Assembly (NCBI GenBank): GCA_021014325.1
Contig: CM037461.1
Span: 23,731,376 to 23,795,375, forward strand
Direction: 5' to 3'
DNA from: Plazaster borealis
Lineage: Eukaryota; Echinodermata; Asteroidea; Forcipulatida; Labidiasteridae
DNA length: 64,000 nt
The notes under the pieces are model-generated. The model saw only the letters and a list, made by a program, of their open reading frames with translations, ran no database searches and was not told the DNA's origin. Position 1 is the stretch's first letter. Every line of letters begins with the position of its first letter. The position numbers were made by a program, and so were the translations under genes. Below, piece by piece: positions 11,012 to 22,350 of this stretch.

Positions 11012-11354
11012 TTAAAGGCACTGAACACGTTTGGAAATTGTCAAAGACCAGTGTTCTCACTTGGTGTATCCCAACATATGCATAAAATAACAAGCCTGTG
11101 AAAATTTGGGCTCAATTGGTCATCGAAGTTGCAAGAAATGATGGAAGAAAAAACACCCTTGTTGTACAAATTGGGTGTGCTATCAGATAGGAATACAAAC
11201 TTCTTGCAAGAAGTTTTTATTATTTTAGTGAGAAATTACCTCTTTCTCAAAAACTACGTTACTTCAGAGGGAGTCGTTTCCTACAATGTTACCGAGTAAG
11301 TTTTTATGCTAATATTTGTTTGGAGTCATTACCAAACGTGTACGATACCTTTAA
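11012..11354. mobile_element. TTAA-flanked MITE, copy 2
   Basis: The ends are TTAAAGGCACTGAACACGTT and CAAACGTGTACGATACCTTTAA. It is the same element as copy 1 in the opposite orientation, with the same CTTCTTGCAAGAAG centre. Confidence 0.8.
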
Positions 11355-12309
11355 GAGCAATTCAAAGAGAGATTTACTAAAACAACTTTTAAAAACTTAC
11401 CGAAGATCAGTGTTTGTATGAGAACAAGATTCTGTGGCTCTGAGGTGTTTACATCCGTTGGGCTTTCTGCCTTCGTATGGAGGGAGGAAAAAAAAACACA
11501 AGAAAAGCAATCATGAAAAACGGCATTTTGACCTGGGAATTTGAGATGGTGCAACTATATTGGATTCTCATTATTAGGTCTGAACTGGGCAGCTTCATGT
11601 TGATTCAGAGGAGGTGATGGTTTTTGACCAAAAAAATGTGAAAAATAAGGAGTTTTGGGGCAAAACTTGGATTGATATCGTTGTTAATACAGCTTCAGTG
11701 GATGGGTCATACCTTTGTTTTGAAAACTGAAGTGTTGATGAGATTATTAAATATTACCTTGGTAAGTTCTTAAGAGTGTTTGGTCAGAGACTGAGATAGT
11801 TTTGGCTCCGGGTGGAAAAATATGGAAAAAGGTACTTTTCGGGGGTTGGAAATTTTTTGCAAAATCTTTAAATGTCAACACAGCTTGTAGTTTCCCTCGG
11901 AATGCTGGGGTGAGAAATGGCTGGATAAAGTTTTAATGAATTTAGTTTGGAGAAAAGATCATTATAATGTTTACACGGGGTTGTTAAAATGCTCAACAAC
12001 ACGGAGTTGTTTACTTTAGGAAGCCGGGACTGTATTGACTTGTCTCACTTCTAAGGCGGGTGGGGTGGGGGGGGGCGGGGACGTGGGGAGGAAGTTGCGA
12101 AAACAGACAAGATATTGCGAGCATGTGGTGAAATTTAAATATTTACAATTCTGTACGATTTCTCAGAAGTCATCGAAGATGTCGAATGAGTTGTGGAATT
12201 TAGAAGCATTTTGTTTCTAGTACAATTTCCTCTGTAATGTCCATGTCATGTAAGTTGTCATTCATTTCAATTAAGACCGGAGTGTGTTGTGTTTTAAGGG
12301 GCCATGTGC
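11355..12309. other. Intronic sequence with a G-rich tract
   Basis: No gene is seen. At 12056-12087 a run of G clusters (GGCGGGTGGGGTGGGGGGGG, then GCGGGG and GTGGGG) meets the pattern for a possible G-quadruplex on the + strand. Confidence 0.4.
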
Positions 12310-12366
12310 AGAGCTGCCAACTCTCCCTGATTCTGCAGAAAGTTCCCTTGAAACAAACCAATCAGG
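12310..12366. mobile_element. Fragment of the CAGAGCTGCCAAC element
   Basis: CAGAGCTGCCAACTCTCCCT followed by GATTCTGCAGAAAG matches the left part of the element at 10773. No right end is seen. Confidence 0.45.
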
Positions 12367-12879
12367 TGTAAATACTCTATCATCTTTTTTGTATTATACC
12401 TTTCCTAATTTGATTCCAAGTTCTACGAAATGTGGCAACTCATAATAGCCTAAACAGGATAATAATAACAAAAACCTTCACTCCACTCCTGTGATTGTAT
12501 AACACCGTGCGTGACATATTTCTACAATTAAAGTAATCAATTTGAATATAAATAGACCAGCATCAAATGAATCAATTTTATTATTTATTTAAACTCACTT
12601 ATTTATTCCATTGTAGATTCTGAAATATGGAGATTCATGCTGCTCCAATCAGATTCTAGGAAACCTTGCAAAAACTGTACAAACATTAAACACAACTTAA
12701 TCGTGAACTTTGACATTTACGAATTCTTAACATTCTTTAATAAGTTTACAAATTAAACAAATACATTAAATTATTAATTCTGTGAATATTTGTTTGCTGT
12801 TTCAAATAAAGTTTCTGATGAATTTAGTCGGATTGTTAGTAAAATAAAATACTTGAATCATGTATATCACATGTCATTT

Positions 12880-13230
12880 GATCAAAACTAAATTAGTTTA
12901 ATCACGAGTACATTTTGAAATGTGAAAACAATTTCTGCATGAAATCTAATTGTAAGGAATGTAACCAACAAGGTTTACTCAAACCTGAAGAACTGGAACC
13001 CCAAAATCTTGTGATAATTGTTGAAATTAATTAATTTTACTCAATTGTAAATTGATCAAACTTAATTAATTTATTCACGAGTACATTTTGAAATATAAAA
13101 ATTAATTTGTGCATGAAATCTTATTGTAAGGAATGTATCTACCAAGGTTTAATACAAACCTGAAGATAAGCAATAAGCTTCACGCATGAAACCCAAACAT
13201 CTTGTGATAATATTGTTGACATTATCCAAC
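12880..13230. repeat. Two-copy tandem repeat, about 173 bp
   Basis: Both copies contain CACGAGTACATTTTGAAAT, then GCATGAAATCT and ATTGTAAGGAATGTA, then CAAGGTTTA and AACCTGAAG. The copies are moderately diverged. Confidence 0.6.
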
Positions 13231-13589
13231 TTTTTACTCATTTTTGAAATAACATGGAGATTAAAGCTGCATGGAATCCAATACATGAAGGAATTTAGCA
13301 TCAAGGTTATGCAAAAAAACACCTTTAGAACCAAAAGCCTGAGCAACACACACTAACAATGATGACACCGTGCGATGGTTTCTCAATCTAATTTATAACG
13401 TGTAGTCTGTATCCACTACAGATCTCTACAGAGCTGTGTGAGTCATATACGGCATCTCGATGCTATGGTAACTCATGCGTAACAACAAGTCTTCAGTAGA
13501 GGCACTATACAATGACAATCCATCGGACCAAAATATCACTTATTATTATTTGCTTTAAACACAGCTTCAGTCCAGTTTTTCTCTTGAAG

Positions 13590-13680
13590 ACCATCAGATC
13601 ATACTGATCGAAACGTTGACTTTTTTTTTAAGTTACTGGCTCTTTTCAAAAACACTACAAGTCATTAGATATTTTAACAT
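13590..13680 (+). mobile_element. Possible retroelement tail with CGAAACGTTG signature
   Basis: AGATCATACTGATCGAAACG followed by TTGACTTTTTTTTT and CTGGCTCTTTTCAAAAACACT resembles the GTTCGAAACGTCGAGACC part of the dispersed family at 47125 and 48470. It is a degenerate fragment and the type of element is unknown. Confidence 0.25.
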
Positions 13681-13929
13681 ATTTACTGCAAATATTTACT
13701 ACATTATTACCGTTTCCTCCATTAAATATTTCCTACAAATATAACACTGGATCTTCCCTGGCATATCCAACTATATATAATAATCTAACTTATAACTTAA
13801 TGGTGGTATGAAATAGCCAGAATACCTGTTGGTGGCAAGATATTTTTTGTTAGAGTCTAAGTTATTATCAGTGTACTTTAAATTGATGAAATAATTGCAG
13901 TGAAGATTACGAACAAAGTAATCAAACAG

Positions 13930-13985
13930 TTTAAGTAGAAAGCACTGAGTATACAGTGCTTATCACACATCGATAGGAAAAAAGA
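13930..13985 (+). repeat. SINE family A tail fragment
   Basis: AAGCACTGAGTATACAGTGC followed by TTATCACACATCGATAGG matches the tail of SINE family A. The head is absent. Confidence 0.45.
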
Positions 13986-14082
13986 AAATAACAGCAACAT
14001 TCTCTATCCCTGATACATCTATTTCAATTGGTTGCTATTACACGCTGCCAATGACGGTATTCAAATTGGCCTCTTTTCACCG

Positions 14083-14225
14083 GACATGCTCGATGGTCTA
14101 GTGGTTCAGACATCTGCTCTAGAGAGTCGTGGGTTCGAATCCAATCCGAGTAATAAGCCTGTTCTCTCCCCCACAGGACTTTGAAGTACTGAGTGTGCTT
14201 ATCAAACTTCGGTGTAGGGTAAAAC
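14083..14225 (+). repeat. tRNA-derived SINE, family A (most complete copy)
   Basis: The head has an A-box-like GATGGTCTAGTGGTTCAGAC and a B-box GTGGGTTCGAATCC, the internal Pol III promoter layout. The tail runs CCCCACAGGACTTTGAAGTA, CTGAGTGTGCTTATCAA, CGGTGTAGGGTAAAAC. The arms do not fold as a proper tRNA, so it is a SINE, not a tRNA gene. Confidence 0.65.
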
Positions 14226-14299
14226 AAAAAATAGTTACAGCTTTACAGGAATTTGGTAGTCCGATACCTTACTAGACAATTCAACCAAAACACAAAATA

Positions 14300-14640
14300 T
14301 GTTTATTTCTTTTAAAAGCACTAGATATATTTCCCTCGGTATCAGAATATCTAACTTATAAATTTTACTTTAGGAGCATGAAATAGCAAAGACGTTTGTG
14401 TTTTATGTCTTTGTTTTAGTGACAATATTCAAATGTTATATAGCTAATACTGAAAACCCTTTTATCTTTTACTTCCTTTCCTATAAAAGCACTATATATT
14501 TCCCTCGGTATCAGAATATCAAACTTTAGTAGCATGAAATAGCAAATATCTGTTTCCATTATGTCTTTGTGTAAGTGATTGTTAATTGTTGTAATATTAC
14601 CTTATACAGAGCTTTAAGAGGTATACAATAGCCAATGTAA
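14300..14640. repeat. Degenerate tandem repeat with TTTCCCTCGGTATCAGAATA
   Basis: AAAAGCACTA(G)ATATATTTCCC, then CTCGGTATCAGAATATC and AGCATGAAATAGCAAA occur at about 14312 and 14487, period about 175 bp. A more diverged relative lies at about 13735-13860 and a fragment at about 14600. Confidence 0.5.
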
Positions 14641-14644
14641 ACTT

Positions 14645-14811
14645 TATTATGCATATGACGTCATTGAGTAGGGCGCCCTCGCCTAGAGGTCAAAAGGAGG
14701 TTGTTCATTGGCCAATCATGTGCGTCGCGCGTACAAATCTGCGCTTTTCCATTGTTTCTTCATCGATTTACCTCTAAGATGGCGGCTGGATGACGTCAAT
14801 GCATAAGTCGT
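14645..14811. mobile_element. Foldback element with CRE, CCAAT and YY1-like sites
   Basis: The two ends are imperfect inverted repeats of about 45 bp. The left reads TTATGCATATGACGTCATTG and the complement of the right reads TTATGCATTGACGTCATCCA, each running inward to TAGAGGT. The structure therefore holds two CRE-type TGACGTCA sites. The loop has ATTGGCCAATCA (CCAAT box) and the right arm has AAGATGGCGGCT (YY1-like). It may be a MITE, a regulatory element, or a MITE supplying regulatory sites. A related element lies at 19534-19781. Confidence 0.45.
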
Positions 14812-16132
14812 GTTAGTTTGTATTCTTAAAACGCATTAAAATTAGTAGTTTCTGGTGTTGGGCCTATATTTTGTATTTTCTTTAAAAACCACACCATACA
14901 AGTAGGCCTATACTGTGTAAAAAATGCACATCTTTTAAGACGTCAAATTTCGGAATCCTCAAGATGCAGTATAGGAACAGAGATAAGGCCAAATCTTATG
15001 AATTCAGCCCCCAAACCGAGCACTTAAGCTCTCGTCTACCCTCTTCAAACTCCAACTAAAAGAAATCAGTCTCCGCCTGTTGTTTAAATAAAAAGGCTCC
15101 CTCCGTCCTACAGGAACTTAACGCGAAACAAAATCACAGTGCTATATAGCACTCCACACGCACCTGTCTCTATAATGCACTCCGTAATATTTTCTGCCGT
15201 GTTGCATTGCAAATACGAATATAAAACCTTGGCTTAAGCAACCTCCAATGACCGAAGCCCTGTATGCAAATGAAGCATGGCGGCACTTTTCCCAAACACG
15301 CAGATTCGCTCACCCCTTAAAACACGCGCTCGTTGAAAGAAAGAAAAAAAACCCTACAGGATTTCTAAGGTAAATGCGGTATTTCCGCACTACTGGGGGA
15401 GGATAAGTGGCGATTTGGTGGATGCTTCTTTGGTACGAGATGGGGCAGACGGACGGTTCGGTTTTCTCACAAATTGCCTGTTTTATGCTCAGGTTTCGTG
15501 GAGGGAGGCAGAAACGTCGGCATCATGTGGCGATTTTTCCGAACACCTGTTAGCGCTTGTACTTTTGAAGGGTTGTTTGGATCGTAAAGTGGCAATGGAT
15601 CGGAGGGACGGGGAGCTTAGCCAGAACCCCGAGTGACCTTCTGCAATTTATTTATTCCATACCAGAACATAGATCTAGGATGACCCAGGTATTAATGTCT
15701 AGCTTGACAGGTTGATGTGTAAGGTACGCAATTATTGCTTTGACGGACAGGATGCCCGATAAAAAAAAACTCTTGGAGAAGTTTGTTGACTGTGTTTGTG
15801 TTTGTGTTTGTGAAATTGACTTTGGGGGCTGTCCGTTGTGTCATTGACTAGCGATAAACTCATCTCGATTGGAGAAACGACATGGGTGTTGGGAGATTGT
15901 GTTGTGCAGTTGTGAGTGTGGTCCAATATCATCCATTACATTCTACTAACTAAACTTTTGTTCTTCTCTAACCAGAAGCCTCTCTATATTCATCAAAATC
16001 CCACAGCATTTTTGAAGCTGTACTAAAACAAATAAAACTGGTGTTCAAATGACACAGTGTGATTGGTACGACCATGTGACATCAATGTCGTGACTGACAA
16101 CCAACTTTTATGGACCTAACGGTTCCTCTGTA
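14812..16132. other. Intronic sequence, moderately GC, no gene assigned
   Basis: The 15230-15640 part has higher complexity and includes an octamer ATGCAAAT (15264-15271), an ATGGCGGC motif (about 15278) and a frame of about 70 codons at 15415-15636 without recognisable features. A TGTGTT microsatellite lies at about 15789-15812. Confidence 0.4.
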
Positions 16133-16549
16133 TTAAAGGCAGGGTATACTTTTGGTAATTGTCAAAGAACAGTATCCACACTTGGTGTATCCATGGAGGT
16201 TCTACCTCCATGGTGTATCCCAACACATGCATAAAGTAGCAAACCTGTGAAAATGTGGGCCTCAATTGGTCATCGAAGTTGCAAGAAAATAGTGAAAAAA
16301 AGAACACCCACCCTTACTGCATAGAATTGTGTGCTTTCAAGACGCCTGAGAAAGACTTCATGCCTGAAGCCTTTCTCAGATTCAAATATTTGGTGGAAAA
16401 TTACCTCTTTCTCTGAAACTACATTACTTCAAAGGGTGCCGTTTCTAGCAATGTTTTAAATTACCAACAGCACTCAAGTGCTCTTTACCAAGTAAGTTTG
16501 TATGGTCATTCATTTTTGGAGTAATTACCAAAGGTATATCTTCCCTTTA
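16133..16549. mobile_element. TTAA-flanked MITE, copy 3 (variant subfamily)
   Basis: The ends are TTAAAGGCAGGGTATACTTT and the inverted CCAAAGGTATATCTTCCCTTTA. The centre differs from copy 1: CTGAGAAAGACTTCATGCCT pairs with GAAGCCTTTCTCAG. A short direct repeat of GGTGTATCC with TGGAGGTTCTACCTCCA is inserted near 16185. Confidence 0.7.
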
Positions 16550-16920
16550 TTATTCTCCAAACAGACAAAAAATATTGAGCAGCGAATGATGAATATTTGA
16601 GTAGCAACTAATACATTTTGTGTAGCATTTTGCTCTGCTATCCAAGGGAAATCGTTCGCTGGATATCATTTTCCCCCCAATTGTTTAAAAACCTTAGCAC
16701 ACTTTGGATAAAATGAGAGTAACAAGGCACCATTTGATGGTAATGTGAGGATCCGGAGCGATCGGAAAATACTTCCGAGCTCGGAAATAGACTGTCGCTC
16801 TTAAAAATACCCCAAGATGTAAAGCAGCATGCATGATGCCGCTAATAGGAAGTTAATGTCATTACGTCTTCCCCGTACGCTGTCGTTACGAAGGCTAGTT
16901 TATGTAGCCGTGTACTGTAT

Positions 16921-17305
16921 CTTAAAGAGAGCATATACCTTTGGTAATTACTCCAAAAATTAATGACCATCACAACTTACTTGGTAAGATGCACTGCAGC
17001 TGTTGATAATGTAGTACGTTTTGAGAAACGATTCCCTTCCACGGAATGTGGTTTTAGGGAAAGGGATTTTAAACATTTCAATCTGAGAAACGTTTCTGCA
17101 TGAACCGTTTCTCAGAGTGTGTATTCCAATTGCAGATTATTCTTCCTGCGTGGACATAACCGCTCCAGATTTTCGGCGATATCTCAAAAACCATACCACC
17201 TTTTGAAATTATTTTTTCACGGGTTAGTGTTATTGTATACATCTACATTTATATAGGATTAAAACAATCAAACGGTTCCAAAAACCAAAGGTATACCTTG
17301 CCTGT
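16921..17305. mobile_element. TTAA-type MITE, copy 4 (diverged)
   Basis: The left end CTTAAAGAGAGCATATACCT followed by TTGGTAATTACTCC and the right end CCAAAGGTATACCTTGCCTG match the subfamily at 16133. The centre TCTGAGAAACGTTTCTGCAT followed by GAACCGTTTCTCAGA is palindromic. The right-hand TTAA is not preserved. Confidence 0.6.
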
Positions 17306-17322
17306 ACAGGGAGTGTACTTCA

Positions 17323-17434
17323 TTAGCCTTTTTGAGATACGGTAGGAGTGCACTGTTCAGTTTGGGTATATACAGACAAATTTACCCAAACCAAACAGTG
17401 TTATAGTAATGTGTCCGCCATATCTCAAAATGGC
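17323..17434. repeat. Inverted repeat / foldback
   Basis: The outer arms are GCCTTTTTGAGATACGGTAG and CCGCCATATCTCAAAATGGC. The inner arms are CACTGTTCAGTTTGGGTA and TACCCAAACCAAACAGTG. The whole segment can fold into a hairpin with a short loop near 17375. Confidence 0.6.
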
Positions 17435-18429
17435 TTATTGGTTTTGGGAAGAGTAAATTAATTCCCGTCCTCTATTTTTAACCTCCTATTGTCCCTCTGT
17501 TGTTTCTACTTCAACCTTTTGGCAACAGTTCTCATTGGTTTTCCGAGTGGGGACCTTCACCTAACCGTGGACCACGCCGTCCCTTTTATTTTAGAGTTCC
17601 CGGTTTGAATATGATACCTACCCACACTGACACACAATTATATTTTCCCTTTTTCAATTTTTTCAAAGACAATCCTCAAACAAAACAAACATTTCAGAAG
17701 GTTTAATTTTCATCAGAAATTTGAAGCATATTCTTGGAAAAGCTGCAGCAGTGTTTTGTTTTCAGTGTTAAGTAAATGACATTTTATTTCAGGTCTTATT
17801 ATCCTCTATTCCTAATTACTAAAGGCGGTTCGTAAAATTATATACTCCAAGCCCCACTTACCTCAAACCATTTGCAGCTCAGCGATTTTTTTAAAATTTC
17901 TCCTCACCCCAGCCAAATAACAATAATACAATTACATTAAAAATATTGATATAAATATATATTTATTATTTATTATTAGATGATTCTATAAACAAATTAA
18001 ATGTAAAGAGGGTAAAACAACAAAATGCCCTGGTTTTTATCACGGATCGTAATCTCGATATTTATCTGCCCCTGAAAAACTGTCTGTCCAAGTAGGTCAA
18101 GGGAAATTTAATTGGTAGTCAGTCATGTTAGAGGGCTGGGTAACTATATTGTTTTTAATTCCACAGCTACATTTTTCTTGGTATTTTCTTTTTGGTTAAG
18201 TACTTTTAATCTTGTTATATTACAATTAATAATTTTGTTCCGCTCTGATAGAAGTGGAATCATTTAGTTAAGATTCCGAACCTTTTAGTAATTTTATCCA
18301 TCCGTCTTGGATAAAATAATATTTTATGTACATTTTGTTCATGCTCCGCTGAGTTACAGGCTAACAACGCGTGTAGGGTATTTTGTTGGAACGCTACGCT
18401 CCACCGATTGCATTTTTTTTTTTTTCAAT
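17435..18429. other. AT-rich intronic sequence
   Basis: No gene is seen. TATAAATATATATTTATTAT with TTATTATTAG (about 17945) is low-complexity, and a T-run lies at 18412-18425. Confidence 0.5.
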
Positions 18430-18850
18430 CTAAACTTTTCCATTATCAGTCTGTTGGTCCCTAGTGTCCCATGATTTACCCGGCGTCTACCCCCGGTATA
18501 TCGTCACGCTGAACGGTACGGCGTGGTCGGCGATAGTCCCATGGGGGCCCGGCCCAGTGCGCAAAACAATATGGTGCACGTTGGAACGCTGGGACTTGAT
18601 TGAATTAATCCAAGCATTGGACCTAATTGATGTGATTAGATGAGTCTGGTCCCTAGGGGCCTACCGGGGACAACACTGCCCCGGGGAGGGAGGTTACCAG
18701 ACCAAGGGTAGCCGATCCACAGTCTTGTGTCCTGAAACCCAATGCCTTGTGCTTCGCGGTTTAATCATATGCTTATAGCTTTGGCACTAACTACAGGTGT
18801 ATGTACTTATTGCACTCTGGATTGGAGAAACCGTTTAGCACTCCGTGTCG
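18430..18850. promoter_or_regulatory. GC-rich single-copy block, candidate conserved non-coding element
   Basis: A sharply GC-richer block (CCCATGGGGGCCCGGCCC at about 18538) is followed by clustered homeodomain-type cores (ATTGAATTAAT at about 18599, CCTAATTGATGTGATTAGAT at about 18622). CCTAGGGGCCTACCGGGGAC and TGCCCCGGGGAGGGAGG follow. I see no open frame and no match to rRNA I can defend. The regulatory call is inference from composition and motif clustering. Confidence 0.25.
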
Positions 18851-19533
18851 TGGCTCGGGCGACACAATGAGCGTACTCAAATGAAGAAAAATGATTGGAA
18901 AATATCACATAACAGAAGGAATATTGTCAGGGATTTACAAGAGAAACCTTGTGGTTAATGTTATGACCTCAGATGTATGAACTATGCTTGGAAAGCAATT
19001 TTGAATGGCTTCTAAAGCTCCATCACGCAAGCCATTCTCTTCTTTTTCAACAGCACTGGAATATATCAAATTACTCCATAGGAAATAGTCGGTAGAGACC
19101 ACTGTGATATAAAAGAACCGACTGCGTAATTTCTAAAACCTTTTTTTTCTATCCATCTTTCAAAAAGAAGCAACCATTAGCTTCTTCAAAATACCTTCAA
19201 TTTTTGTTCTCAACCTTACAAAACAAAGTTGATCAAACTGGCATTGCAAAATCAAAGACATAAAACCTCCAAATGTGTAATATTTTACTTTTGTAACTTC
19301 ATTAAATTTACCCGATAATATGCGTTCATAGAAGCTCTACAACAAGCTCACGGCATGCAGTTGCCATCTTTGTCGTGTTCCCTGCGTACAACAGTGATAT
19401 AATCAACACTAACGCCAGTATAGGAGACCAGAATATTCACTATTCCAGACTCGGTTTGGTTACAATAATATGAATGGATGAAAATACAAAATGGCTACCC
19501 CGTCTGTTCATAGCCTTTTAAAAGAGGTAGGAC
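18851..19533. other. Intronic sequence, nothing assigned
   Basis: No gene, repeat family or motif cluster could be identified in this stretch. Confidence 0.4.
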
Positions 19534-19781
19534 TCTAAGCGAGCCACTTCATGCATGACGTCACAGTGTTGTAGTAAGTGGCGCCCGGATGAAAATAAAC
19601 GCGAACAATTGGCAAACTGATTACATATCCATTAAGATAGACTGGCTTATCTACACTTGACTCCTTGAAAACTATCACATTCAAAGCAGCATGTATATAA
19701 ATGGAGTTTCCTTGGCGAATCGGGAACCCGTAAATGGGCGTTGTGAAAGGGTCTTACGTCATGCACGGAGTGACTGCCTTG
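19534..19781. mobile_element. Inverted-repeat element with CATGCATGACGTCA ends
   Basis: The left end GCCACTTCATGCATGACGTC and the right end CTTACGTCATGCACGGAGTG are imperfect inverted copies, related to the ends of the element at 14645. The interior has no coding capacity. Confidence 0.4.
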
Positions 19782-19800
19782 TAAAACACATGTTGTAAAC

Positions 19801-20268
19801 TGTGAATTGGTAATTTAGTTCCTCTTTCAAACCACATTACCCAAAAATATATTGAAAATGTGAATTGGTTATTTAGTTCCTTTTTCATATCCACTACTAA
19901 CCGAACATATCGAAAATATCAATTGGTTATTTAGTTCCTTTTTCATAATCCACACTACCCAAACTTATTGAAAATATCAGTTGGTTATTTATTTAGTTCC
20001 TTTTTCATTCCACAACCCGACCTTATTGAAAATATCAATTGGTTATTTAGTTCCTTTTTCATACTCCACACTACCCGAACTTATTGCAAATGCCAATTGC
20101 TTATTTATTTAGTTCCTTTTTCATTCCACAATACCCGAACTTATTGAAAATATCAATTGCTTATTTACTTAGTTCCTTTTTCATTCCACACTACCCGAAC
20201 TTATTGAAAATATCAATTGGTTATTTATTTAGTTCCTTTTTCATTCCACACTACTACCCGAACCATTA
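19801..20268. repeat. Minisatellite, about eight units of 57-61 bp
   Basis: Units run AATATCAATTGGTTATTTAT, TTAGTTCCTTTTTCATTCCA, CACTACCCGAACTTATTG. Copies start near 19801, 19860, 19917, 19975, 20033, 20091, 20152 and 20212. An apparent frame through the last units is a by-product of the repetition. Confidence 0.9.
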
Positions 20269-20555
20269 TTCTCCATACACGTGTACTATAGATGACCACA
20301 ACGGCCACATGTTGCTATCAGATAGTCCACAGTACCAGTTCTAGAATATCATATGGTTCCCTATGCTTCGTGTAAAAAACCCAATCCCGCAAATGGCAAT
20401 TTGGTGGCCCGGGCAATTGCCGCTCAAGCACGCAGAATGATCACATCCCGCGCAAATCAACTCCATTACCAATTTAGCAAAGGAAAAAATTAAATTTTGC
20501 CTGCATAGTCCAGCTTCTAGAGTAACTGGAGATAGCAATTACTCAACGTTTATAT

Positions 20556-20648
20556 GAAGACCTTTTGCTCGCAACGCTTTGAGGACCTTTACTTCGCGTC
20601 CAAGACTCCTGATGGAGTCCTGGATCGTCTGGTGAGCAAAAATTGCAG
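20556..20648. other. Small nested hairpin
   Basis: TTTTGCTC (about 20564) pairs with GAGCAAAA (about 20634). Inside, CCAAGACTCC pairs with GGAGTCCTGG around a TGAT loop. The significance is unknown. Confidence 0.3.
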
Positions 20649-21039
20649 ACACATTTTAAGCGATGGCAATTTGGTCTGAGGAAGAAAAAAAATTCTTCAT
20701 GTGGACTAATTCGCATGGTGGGCTATTTTAACCTCAGTGTAGGGTTTAAGTACATGAGGAGAGAGTGCTGATGTTTTGATGGCAGAGTCAATGTAAATGT
20801 TATGGGGGATTTGCTGGTGTGGAGGCTCTCTTTAAGAATAGTAAGATTTCACTATTCTCTGGTCAAAAGTAATATATAAGAGTCTTTACTGTCATCAATG
20901 AATTAATGCACGTGTGTAGGTCAAAAAATGTAACCATGTATTTGCTGGTGTAGGTTACATTTTGGTTGAAAATGCCTTTGTGGTAATGCTTTTGTGGAAT
21001 TTCGACCCCTGGCTCATGAACTATTATAGGCACCTCTGT

Positions 21040-21190
21040 ATACAAGCTTTGCTTTATTTAATGGATCCCTCTGCAGTATCACATTCACTTCATTCTCATC
21101 TCTACAGTTTCAATTACATTTGTAACGTTTTATGGTTTACTTTCTTTGGTTTGTTACTGTGGAATAAATAAACCTGAAACCTGAAATGTT
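21040..21190 (+). mobile_element. Possible LINE 3' end
   Basis: The stretch ends GGAATAAATAAACCTGAAAC, then CTGAAATG: an AATAAA followed by a short repeated CCTGAAA tail, as in several non-LTR retrotransposons. No reverse transcriptase sequence is visible upstream. Confidence 0.25.
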
Positions 21191-21338
21191 TGCATGTTAC
21201 ACAAGAATCAAAATTGGACGGATTAGCTGAGAGTTACCCTCGTCACTTATATGCACAATATTTCAAGTAAATAATATCATCAAAAATAATAACTTCAGTC
21301 TTGCCAGTCACTGATGTGGAAAGAATAATCCACAAGGA

Positions 21339-21376
21339 CCTTGTGGGATTCGAACCCACGATCCAAAGCAGGTTCA
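21339..21376 (-). repeat. tRNA-like SINE head fragment
   Basis: The minus strand reads GATCGTGGGTTCGAATCCCA, then CAAGGT, a B-box with paired T-arm. Only this short piece remains. Confidence 0.35.
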
Positions 21377-21451
21377 TAATATACTTATTTTATTGTTTAC
21401 ACATGCAACAGCAAAATTAGTGCTTATAACAGGATGAATAGGATGTTCAGT

Positions 21452-21608
21452 TTTAGATGGGAGGAAAACTTACAATGGGGGATAAACCCACGCAATAAGG
21501 TAGGGACTGGAAACCCAATCCACATGCAAAGCTCCGGTAATAAGGTGGGATTCGAACCGTGGTCCACAAAGGTGAAAGGCAGGGAAAGAAACCACTGAAC
21601 CAACCTTA
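21452..21608 (-). repeat. tRNA-derived SINE, family B
   Basis: On the minus strand a B-box-like GGTTCGAATCCCACCTTATT is followed by ACCGGAGCTTTGCATGTGGA, TTGGGTTTCCAGTCCCTACC, then GTGGGTTTATCCCCCATTGT. The same order occurs at 32040-32160 (+) and 45165-45335 (-). Confidence 0.6.
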
Positions 21609-21609
21609 A

Positions 21610-22350
21610 TATCTATACTTGACTGTATCACCAGTGTTTCACAACATTGGTTTTTGCATCATTGCGGTTATCTGTCTTCAATTATCTATTACATGTTTAT
21701 ACACACTTTGTTATAGGTCTTAATATGTCAGGAAGGTTTTGGGTGTGTCAAGGGGTGGGGCTAGGCAGGCCATCATAGGGTGCATTATTACTTTGTTACC
21801 TGATCCCAAGTAAAAGTGGTTGTTACATGAAGCCACATAATGCTACATTCCTAAAAAAGTCACAACTGAACAAATCAACTGATCCCAAGCATGCATGACT
21901 TCCCTAAACTCGAACAGATTAAAGTGATATCTGCGACCCTAAATTTGAGACAAGACCCAGAAAGTGAAGGAGTTCAGAAGACATTACGGACTCATCAAGA
22001 AGAAATCTTCCAAATGAATTGACAACAGTGCAAGATTACAGAGACTTCAGTGACAAAAGTGCATTTCAAGTGTAACCATCACAGTCCCTTTGTATTGTTT
22101 TACAAAAAACTAAAATCTTTAAGAATTGTTCTGAACAAGAACTCCACTTTCCAAGTCTTGCCAAGTCTGTTATCGTAACACGGTGTACTTCTATTTGAAG
22201 TGGAGACCTTTATTTTAACGGGTTTTTTTCTAATCCAAATCAATGATACATTCACACATAGACACCATGCAGTAAATCTCTCATGAGCTGTAGTGGTTCG
22301 CTTTTGGTTGAACTGATCTGCAATCTATTCGCTAGTTATGAATTCGTTGT
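21610..22350. other. Intronic sequence, nothing assigned
   Basis: A short frame of 43 codons (21891-22022, +) is polar and plain-looking but has no recognised homologue and no supporting context, so it is not called. Confidence 0.35.

Noticed and set aside
14083..14155. Possible tRNA gene
   Set aside because: Box A and box B are present, but the acceptor and anticodon arms do not pair and a SINE tail follows; the same unit recurs elsewhere.
18430..18850. rRNA fragment, because of GC content and CATATGCTT
   Set aside because: The neighbouring bases do not match the conserved 18S or 28S context I know; the short match is likely chance.
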